A stretch of DNA of 61,203 bases, from positions 1 to 61,203 of the forward strand of contig CANQSA010000013.1 of the NCBI GenBank assembly GCA_947626415.1, read 5' to 3'. Positions 55,995 to 61,203 of the stretch are shown here, piece by piece. Origin of the DNA: an uncultured Lachnospiraceae bacterium (lineage in GTDB: Bacteria > Bacillota > Clostridia > Lachnospirales > Lachnospiraceae). The position numbers were made by a program, and so were the translations under genes. Below the pieces are notes generated by a model. It did no database searches, had not been told where the DNA came from, and was given only the letters and a program-made list of their open reading frames with translations. Every line of letters begins with the position of its first letter. Position 1 is the first letter of the stretch.

Positions 55995-57466
55995 TCGGTC
56001 TCTTCCTCCTCGATCTGCTCCGGCGCCATGATACAGTTTACATTTACGGTCCAGATCCCGTCTGAGTCTTCATTATATCCCGTATAATCGACGCTGGCAA
56101 AAATTTCCTGTTTCGTCAGCAGATTGACAAACTGATTAATCTGACTGACGTCTCTTGCTTTCGTTTCCATCTGCAGCAAGCCTGTCTGCGCGCTGTAGCT
56201 CTGGATCGTAGCCGTTACCAGTCCGACCGCGCAGTTTTCCACTACCGTTTCCACCTTGCTGTCTACCTTCGGGTACTGTTCCAGCGTATTCGTCAGCATA
56301 GACAGCCCGTTGGAAATTCCGGTCGCCGCCGCGATCCGCGCGTTCAGCGCTTCGTATTCCTCACATTTCTGAACGATCTCCGGATCCTGATTATAGGCTT
56401 CCAGATCGTCCAGCTGGCTCTGCAGATACAGATTGCGTCCCAATAATATCAGCGCTGCCGCCGCCAGCACTACCGCCAGCGTAACGGACGGGATCAAAAT
56501 CTTGCGCTTCTGTTTCCGGCTCTCTAATTGTTCCGGCGTATATTTCAGCCCGGACGCGATATTCGTATCCGGATCGGTTTTGATCAGACCGCCCATCGCA
56601 ATGGCGTATCCCGCAAAATTATCTTCGTTCTTACTGATGGTAATATTTTTACCTGCTGTCAGCAGTTCCACCGCCAGATCCGGATTGATATTCCGGATAC
56701 TGTCCTCATAAATCTCATAATCCGCTTCCGTGATACCCGATACAAACACGTCCGTGATCATATTATCCAGATTCTGCGCTTTGGCAAAGGAAATCAGATT
56801 CTGCGTCGCCCTGGCGATCTCCACGATATAAGCCGGCGTGCCCGGTTCCGCGAACAGACGCTTCCGGTTAGAGGTTTCAATGCTGCCGTTGTACTGCAGG
56901 ATGTTCGTCAGGTTCATATCGTCTACAAATTGGATGATACACGCCTTTCCTTCCAGAGAAGTCAGCTGCTTCAGCAGCCGGTATCTGGCTCCGGCGGCAC
57001 ATTCCACGCCCGACAGCGTGATCCCCAGTTTGCGGAATAATTCGATAAACTGCAGTACATAATCTCTGGGTGCCGCCATTGCCAGCACCTTCTGCAGCTT
57101 GCTTTTTTTATCCGGCTTCTCCAGTTCAAAATAGCCGTATACCGGATCCGTAATCCGCTCTACTCCCGTAAACTCGCGGATCACATAGTCCATTGTCTTT
57201 TTGCTGTTTAATACGGGAACCTGGATCTCTTTTGAAGTAAACTGATTGCTGTCAAGCACCAGATTTACATCTTTTTTAGGCAGATTGTGTTCCTCCCAAA
57301 GATTCTTCAGCAGCGCAAGCAAGGCTTCCTCGTCCACAATCGTGCCGTTCAGGATCGCGCCGCCCTCGTCAACGGTCTGTACCATCTCCCGCACATGCAG
57401 TTTCCCGCCGGGTATTTCGCCCACGGCTGCTTTGATATATTTATTGGCCAAATAGATCGTCAGCAT
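55991..57466 (-). CDS. PilM-PilN fusion protein
   Basis: Platform component. Residues 1-325 match the actin-like PilM fold (opening MLTIYLANKYIKAAVGEI, a QFVDDMNLTNIL strand, and YAIAMGGLIK near the end). Then KRKILIPSVTLAVVLAAAALILL (about 330-352) is a transmembrane helix, followed by a PilN-like extracytoplasmic part to residue 491 with a short coil (DDLEAYNQDPEIVQKCEEYEAL). In most bacteria PilM is soluble and holds the N-terminal tail of PilN, so here the two are covalently joined. Start ATG follows AAAGGGG; its stop overlaps pilO. Confidence 0.85.
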   Translation of the reverse strand: MLTIYLANKYIKAAVGEIPGGKLHVREMVQTVDEGGAILNGTIVDEEALLALLKNLWEEHNLPKKDVNLVLDSNQFTSKEIQVPVLNSKKTMDYVIREFTGVERITDPVYGYFELEKPDKKSKLQKVLAMAAPRDYVLQFIELFRKLGITLSGVECAAGARYRLLKQLTSLEGKACIIQFVDDMNLTNILQYNGSIETSNRKRLFAEPGTPAYIVEIARATQNLISFAKAQNLDNMITDVFVSGITEADYEIYEDSIRNINPDLAVELLTAGKNITISKNEDNFAGYAIAMGGLIKTDPDTNIASGLKYTPEQLESRKQKRKILIPSVTLAVVLAAAALILLGRNLYLQSQLDDLEAYNQDPEIVQKCEEYEALNARIAAATGISNGLSMLTNTLEQYPKVDSKVETVVENCAVGLVTATIQSYSAQTGLLQMETKARDVSQINQFVNLLTKQEIFASVDYTGYNEDSDGIWTVNVNCIMAPEQIEEEETE

Positions 57467-57509
57467 TTCTGAACCCCTTTCTGTCGTAATTTCTGCCTGT
57501 TTCTATAAT

Positions 57510-58706
57510 TTACATATTGGAAATTGCTTCGTTCATACCAAACATAGCGCTGAATACCGCCACCAGCACAAAGGCAACGACGATACCCATAACAATCAGC
57601 ATGACCGGTTCCACATAGGACACCAGTTTGGAGATCGCGATATCCGCGTCATATTCCATGGAATCCGCCGTAGACCGCAGCATATCGTCCAGGCTGCCGG
57701 TCTCCTCACCGACCCGGATTGAATCGGTCAGCTTCCGCACAAAGCCATCCACCTGATCCAGCCCGTCGCTTAAATTATTGCCGGCACGCACATATGGGAT
57801 CACCGTATCAAAGGTAGAATCAATGTAGGCGTTGCCGATCGTCTTTCTTCCGATCTGCAGGCAGGACACAATGGGAATTCCCGCCGCATACAGGGAGCTG
57901 AGGGTTCTCGCGAACCGGGAAGTACAGATGGTTTTATTCAGATTGCCGAATACCGGCATGGAAATCTTCAATTTATCCCATTTGATCCGCACGCTTTCGA
58001 CCAGCAGCAGCGCCCGGCCGCCGATGTACAGTCCGACAATAATCAGCAATACCAGCCACCAGTAATCCTGCATGATATCGCTGACTGCCATCAGAGCCTT
58101 GGTCGGCGCCGGAATATTTTCCATCATGGTAAACATTTCCCCGAACTGCGGCAGCACAAATTTGGTAATGATGATAATGACCGCCACGATCATAACGCCC
58201 AAAATCTTGGGGTAGGTCATGGAACTGGAAATCTTGGAGTCCAGCCGATGGCTCTTCTCGTAATGCTCCGCCATCTGCATGGTTACCTGATCCAGATTTC
58301 CGCTGGACTCCGCCGAACGGTACATATAGATCATCAGGGACGGAAACGCGCCGCCCTCTGCTTCCATTGCGTCCGACAGCGAAATCCCCTGTCTTAACTG
58401 CTTTAATATATCTTCATAAACAGCCCGCTCCTTCGGTTTCACGGACTCGGAATTTGCGATGATACTAATGGCGCGCACCAGCGTAACGCCCGCGCCTACC
58501 AGTGTGCTCAGCTGTCTGGAAAAGTCAGCCAGCACCTTGGGTTTAAAGGTCTTTACCCCTCTGTTTTTTACAATCAGTTTAGATGAGATCAGATAAGCGT
58601 TCTGTTCATGCAGCTGCAGCTGCAGATCTGCTTCATCCGCAACATTCATCACGCCTTTGATCAATTTGCCTTCATTGGTTCTTGCCTTATACTTGTATGA
58701 AGCCAT
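57510..58706 (-). CDS. pilC: type IV pilus inner membrane platform protein PilC
   Basis: GspF/PilC family, the membrane rotor base on which PilB works. Two repeated T2SSF domains (about 65-190 and 270-395) have the pattern FSRQLSTLVGAGVTLVRAI and FARTLSSLYAAGIPIVSCL; three helices are visible (about 165-188, 215-237, 370-395). Start MASYKYKARTNEGK is chosen because AGAGGA lies 5 bases upstream; nine further codons are open before it. Length 398 is normal. Confidence 0.95.
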   Translation of the reverse strand: MASYKYKARTNEGKLIKGVMNVADEADLQLQLHEQNAYLISSKLIVKNRGVKTFKPKVLADFSRQLSTLVGAGVTLVRAISIIANSESVKPKERAVYEDILKQLRQGISLSDAMEAEGGAFPSLMIYMYRSAESSGNLDQVTMQMAEHYEKSHRLDSKISSSMTYPKILGVMIVAVIIIITKFVLPQFGEMFTMMENIPAPTKALMAVSDIMQDYWWLVLLIIVGLYIGGRALLLVESVRIKWDKLKISMPVFGNLNKTICTSRFARTLSSLYAAGIPIVSCLQIGRKTIGNAYIDSTFDTVIPYVRAGNNLSDGLDQVDGFVRKLTDSIRVGEETGSLDDMLRSTADSMEYDADIAISKLVSYVEPVMLIVMGIVVAFVLVAVFSAMFGMNEAISNM

Positions 58707-58772
58707 AAATCCTCTTTCCTTTGAAGATGACAATGGGGATTCCTTTGACTCAACATCAAATAAAATCCCCGG

Positions 58773-59222
58773 CTAATTCTCGTATTTGCGGACTTCCCGA
58801 AAGACCGTCCACTCTCCGGAATCTGCGCCTTGTTCTTTTTCATATATGAGCAGAAATCTGCCCTCTCTGTATGTCATACTTAAGACATCGTTTGTGCCCG
58901 CATCCAGCGCAATGATCTGAAAATCTCCTTTCGCACCGGAGTAAAGTCTGACATCCTCTAATGCTTCTAAAGACAGCCCGCTGTTTTGCGAGCTGTCCAG
59001 AAATGCATCGCCCGTTCCGTTGTAACGGAGGGCCAGTAATTCCGTATTCAATAAAACATTCTTCGCGCTCCGATAAGCTGACCGCATCTCCACAGATGCA
59101 TCCCAATACCATAGCGCCGGTGCAAGGACGATTAGGCATATGAGCAGCGTGATCAGTACGACTTTGATCAGGTGTTTCACCTTGTTGATTCGAGCAAGAG
59201 ACTCATAATCCTGTTTTTTCAT
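58773..59222 (-). CDS. small membrane protein in the pilus operon, function unknown
   Basis: Not recognised. The 149 residues have a cytoplasmic start (MKKQDYESLARINKVKHL), one helix (about 19-40, IKVVLITLLICLIVLAPALWYW) and an exterior part with TYREGRFLLIYEKEQ. There is no glycine-type prepilin site. AAGGAGG lies 13 bases before the ATG. Placed between the major pilins and pilC, it may be an assembly factor or minor component, but this is only position. Confidence 0.75.
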   Translation of the reverse strand: MKKQDYESLARINKVKHLIKVVLITLLICLIVLAPALWYWDASVEMRSAYRSAKNVLLNTELLALRYNGTGDAFLDSSQNSGLSLEALEDVRLYSGAKGDFQIIALDAGTNDVLSMTYREGRFLLIYEKEQGADSGEWTVFREVRKYEN

Positions 59223-59328
59223 ATGTACTATGAGCCTCCTTCTCGTTTTGAAAATCAAGTTTTGCTAAAGCGTTATCCGAAAGTTGCCCGGATATGCAAT
59301 AATGTATAAATTGACGTTTAAAGAAATT

Positions 59329-59820
59329 TTATGTTCCTGCAGGTGCTGCTGTTGGTGTATCAACATTTGTCCAACCGCCTGCCTGAGTCCAGTTAACCCA
59401 ATGGTCTGTATCCTGATAAGAAAAGCTCTTTACCTCTCCGTGAAGGATTTCAACGTTAATAACTTTGCCCGAAGGAGCATTCTTGTCAACTTTAGGCACA
59501 GTCGTATCTTGAATTGTAATTAAACCATCATCAAAATCAGTTAATTCTAGTTCTGTACCAGTCGTATCTTCTCTCACTATCTTCTTATGGTCGTCACTGT
59601 TCTTAATATCCTTATTATCTTTTGCATAACCTTCTGCTGCGTATCCCTGAACTTCCGTCAGATATGCGGACGCATCAGACTGAAATGTTGACTCTCTCGC
59701 CTGACCGATGTAACGCATTACATTCGGGATCATAACAGCTGCCAGGATTAAGATGATAACGATAACTACGATCAATTCAACCAGGGTAAATCCCTTCTTA
59801 TTGTTTAACTTTTCTTTCAT
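59329..59820 (-). CDS. major type IV pilin, copy 1
   Basis: Pilin of 163 residues. Leader MKEKLNNKKG is cut before FTLVELIVVIVIILILAAVM, with Glu5. The N-terminal 60 or so residues (to ESTFQSDASAYLTE) are almost the same as in the next pilin; the globular part differs and ends in a Trp-containing stretch (DHWVNWTQAGGWTN) and a short Ala/Thr/Pro tail. A prepilin peptidase is needed but none is in the window. Confidence 0.93.
   Translation of the reverse strand: MKEKLNNKKGFTLVELIVVIVIILILAAVMIPNVMRYIGQARESTFQSDASAYLTEVQGYAAEGYAKDNKDIKNSDDHKKIVREDTTGTELELTDFDDGLITIQDTTVPKVDKNAPSGKVINVEILHGEVKSFSYQDTDHWVNWTQAGGWTNVDTPTAAPAGT
59654..59800. repeat. direct repeat, pilin N-terminal coding segment (copy 1)
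   Basis: About 145 bp nearly identical to 60174-60320 (offset 520), covering the helix and N-terminal fold of the two pilins. Confidence 0.8.
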
Positions 59821-59857
59821 TATTCTTCCTCTCTGTCGATGAAGCTAGATTAGATGG

Positions 59858-60352
59858 TTATGCAAGTTCTTTATCTACGCCTGACCATCCAGCAGTTTGT
59901 ATCCAGGAAACTTTGTGGTCTTTAGTTTCATATCTAAATCCCTTGACTGCGCCTTTCTCAATCCAAACTTTAATTGCTTTAATATCTCCAGAAGGCGTAT
60001 TTGCTGTTTTTATCCCACTTTCATTACTAGCTTTACTAACTGTTATATGCTTAGCATCGGTCAATGCATATTCACTCGTCTCATCAGTTAACAACTTAGT
60101 GATTTCAGAAGAAGTGCCAGCGGTAATATCTTTACTCTCTTTCGCATAGTACTCTGCTGCAAATCCCTGAATCTCCGTCAGATAAGCGGACGCATCAGAC
60201 TGGAATGTTGACTCTCTCGCCTGACCGATGTAACGCATTACATTCGGGATCATAACGGCTGCCAGGATCAAGATGATAACAATAACTACGATCAGCTCGA
60301 CCAGAGTAAAGCCCTTTTTACTCTTCAGATTTTCTTTCATTCTCTTAATCAT
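59858..60352 (-). CDS. major type IV pilin, copy 2
   Basis: First gene of the operon: 164 residues with leader MIKRMKENLKSKKG cut before FTLVELIVVIVIILILAAVM. The variable part ends VKGFRYETKDHKVSWIQTAGWSG, in line with copy 1 (VKSFSYQDTDHWVNW). Start ATG is 9 bases after GGAGG; the frame is open five codons further without support. Which of the two pilins forms the fibre, or whether both do, cannot be told. Confidence 0.93.
   Translation of the reverse strand: MIKRMKENLKSKKGFTLVELIVVIVIILILAAVMIPNVMRYIGQARESTFQSDASAYLTEIQGFAAEYYAKESKDITAGTSSEITKLLTDETSEYALTDAKHITVSKASNESGIKTANTPSGDIKAIKVWIEKGAVKGFRYETKDHKVSWIQTAGWSGVDKELA
60174..60320. repeat. direct repeat, pilin N-terminal coding segment (copy 2)
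   Basis: Partner of 59654-59800; differences are scattered single bases, mostly at third positions. Confidence 0.8.
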
Positions 60353-60372
60353 GTAATCTTCCTCCATTTCTT

Positions 60373-60399
60373 ATTATAACATGATTGATACCGGGTCAA
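60373..60399 (-). promoter_or_regulatory. proximal promoter of the pilus operon
   Basis: Minus-strand TTGACC, 15-bp spacer and extended -10 TGTTATAAT, 21 bp upstream of the pilin start codon. The -35 abuts the U tract of the upstream terminator. The spacing is short, which may call for an activator. Confidence 0.5.
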
Positions 60400-60437
60400 A
60401 AAAGCATGCGGTCCATGCCTGTATGGGAGCGCATGGC
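60398..60437 (-). terminator. intrinsic terminator before the first pilin
   Basis: On the minus strand gccatgcgctcc pairs with ggaccgcatgc across a short loop, with one mismatch and a bulge, and six T follow. It stands about 45 bp before the pilin start codon, so it would either end the upstream RNA or act as an attenuator. Confidence 0.7.
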
Positions 60438-60645
60438 TTTTGGCCCGCCTGACGCCGGAAAACAACTATTTTCCAAAAAAATAGGTGAATTCGCGGCGCC
60501 TTAGGACTTCAAACACACAATGTGCAAAGAAATCCGTGTATCACAGGGGGAATGACTGTACCCCCACCGTCTTAACATGTATCTGCACCCAATACATGAA
60601 ACGAACTGTCTTCTATGTAGTATATTCTTTATTAGACAGTTTGGT
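60398..60645 (-). ncRNA. putative structured RNA or long leader upstream of the pilus operon
   Basis: About 250 nt between a good promoter (60652-60680) and a terminator (60398-60437), with no credible frame. Successive hairpins are seen: aactgtct (60604-60611) / agacagtt (60634-60641); catgtat (60576-60582) / atacatg (60592-60598); five G / five C (60546-60550 / 60561-60565); ggaaaa / ttttcc (60457-60474). It could be a riboswitch-type leader or a free small RNA. I could not match a known riboswitch core, 6S, SRP or tmRNA. Confidence 0.55.
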
Positions 60646-60651
60646 ATTTTT

Positions 60652-60680
60652 ATCATACCTTGCTTCCTCTGCTTTGTCAA
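60652..60680 (-). promoter_or_regulatory. distal promoter, upstream RNA of the pilus operon
   Basis: TTGACA, 17-bp spacer, TATGAT on the minus strand. Confidence 0.8.
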
Positions 60681-60820
60681 GGTTTTTGTACACTTTCATG
60701 TTTTTTTACAATCTTTTTTGAAAATTTTATGGCAAAATTACCATAACATTCCCTTTTTTTATTTATCTTTTACTTTTTGATTCGTTTTTTTTGCCAAAAT
60801 CCGGATTTTCACCATTATAA

Positions 60821-60852
60821 AAAGATTTACGCCGGCGCCGGCGTAAATCTTT
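60821..60852 (-). terminator. perfect 32-bp palindrome, terminator of the broken rpn-like gene
   Basis: aaagatttacgccggc followed by its exact complement, then five T on the minus strand, 25 bp after the stop at 60877. Confidence 0.8.
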
Positions 60853-60876
60853 CATTGGTTCATATTTCTTCTCTTT

Positions 60877-61006
60877 CTACTTTAGGCTTAACACCGTTTC
60901 CAACGGCAGATTCAGCTTCTGGGCGATTGTTTCTGCATCCAGCGCACCCAGTAACGCTTTCGCAATTTCAATGCACTTTTCTTTTCTTCCCTCGGCAAGT
61001 CCAACC
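60877..61006 (-). pseudogene. 3' remnant of an Rpn-family gene
   Basis: Minus-strand reading gives GLAEGRKEKCIEIAKALL and ends NLPLETVLSLK, then TAG. This matches the tail of the complete Rpn protein at 39015-39809 (GLPLEEVLRLSKK). The rest of the gene is missing: the sequence changes at about 61007 to an insertion-sequence end. Confidence 0.75.
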
Positions 61007-61203
61007 TGTAAAGTGTACCCCTTGTCAAGGACATTTTAAGAAGAAGGGATAGCTTTTTTGCCAGCAGATGGCTATATCATTTTGCTTTGGTTCCTTCTTC
61101 TTTCTCATTCACGACAGGAATCACTTCCTTCAGCGGATAGACCCCTGTCGTTATATATTCATAGTATTCATTCGGGGACAGCTTGGCCAGTTCCCATTGA
61201 TAG
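61007..61203 (-). mobile_element. end of an insertion sequence (partial, runs off the window)
   Basis: The segment begins tgtaaagtgtaccccttgtc at the point where the Rpn remnant stops. The palindrome ccttgtcaagg is at 61018-61028. It includes the 3' end of a gene. The other end is outside the window, so the IS family was not determined. Confidence 0.5.
61077..61203 (-). CDS. C-terminal end of a probable transposase (partial)
   Basis: Forty-one codons to TGA: YQWELAKLSPNEYYEYITTG, then VYPLKEVIPVVNEKEEG. The reading frame is open to the window edge. I do not recognise the family with certainty. It is called a transposase only because it sits just inside a likely IS end next to a cut gene. Confidence 0.4.
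   Translation of the reverse strand, partial: YQWELAKLSPNEYYEYITTGVYPLKEVIPVVNEKEEGTKAK

Noticed and set aside
60398-60645. c-di-GMP, cobalamin, SAM, T-box, 6S, SRP or tmRNA identity for the upstream RNA
   Set aside because: None of the conserved core strings or end pairings that I know for these classes could be found by eye; left unassigned.

Overview
The window looks like a chromosomal segment of a Gram-positive anaerobe of the Clostridia, most likely Lachnospiraceae (family level is inference). Signs are strong GGAGG-type ribosome binding sites, a Bacillus/Clostridium-type LexA box (GAAC-N4-GTTC), an rpsF-ssb-rpsR operon, DUF951, CvfB, MsmX-type ATPase, an L,D-transpeptidase, a wall-sorting signal, a secretin-free type IV pilus operon and a group IIC-like intron. 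Almost everything is on the minus strand. No tRNA, rRNA or CRISPR array was seen.

Left part (about 1-29,400) is mostly housekeeping. In order it holds guaA, a secreted GH43 arabinanase-like enzyme with BIG2 repeats, the SOS-controlled uvrBA pair, a LicD-type transferase fused to a degenerate epimerase-like domain, and a cell-envelope group: ftsE-ftsX, two paralogous coiled-coil M23 hydrolases and an S41 protease. These are followed by a CdaR/PucR-like regulator, an msmX-like sugar ABC ATPase, a thioesterase-cvfB-ridA operon, an L,D-transpeptidase on the plus strand, rpsF-ssb-rpsR, an ABC exporter pair, DUF951, aroA and an iron-type alcohol dehydrogenase. Several gaps hold strong RNA or DNA structure: a cluster of hairpins at 12.2-12.4 kb, a 46-bp tandem repeat beside a long hairpin at 15.2-15.6 kb, and a structured leader before the dehydrogenase.

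Middle part (29.4-39.9 kb) is accessory. It holds a 2309-residue wall-anchored protein (von Willebrand A, LamG-like insert, three Spy0128/FctA-like repeats, Pro/Glu/Thr stalk), a complete group IIC-like intron with its maturase placed 3' of a stem-loop, an orphan 3' fragment of a pilin-associated module, and an Rpn-family nuclease/transposase gene with a near-consensus promoter.

Right part (39.9-60.7 kb) is one large type IV pilus operon read on the minus strand: two near-duplicate major pilins, a small membrane protein, PilC, a PilM-PilN fusion, PilO, PilB, PilT, then a 3191-residue prepilin carrying about 40 GLUG-type repeats, and three minor prepilin-like genes. Two of these minor proteins carry Pro/Thr/Glu linkers and tryptophan-rich C-terminal modules, and one is split by a single in-frame TAA. 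No prepilin peptidase is in the window. Upstream lies about 250 nt of apparently untranslated, highly structured RNA, with its own promoter and terminator, ahead of the first pilin. The window closes with the 3' remnant of a second Rpn-family gene cut by an insertion-sequence end. The giant GLUG-repeat prepilin, its companion modular prepilins and the structured upstream RNA are the best candidates for something undescribed.
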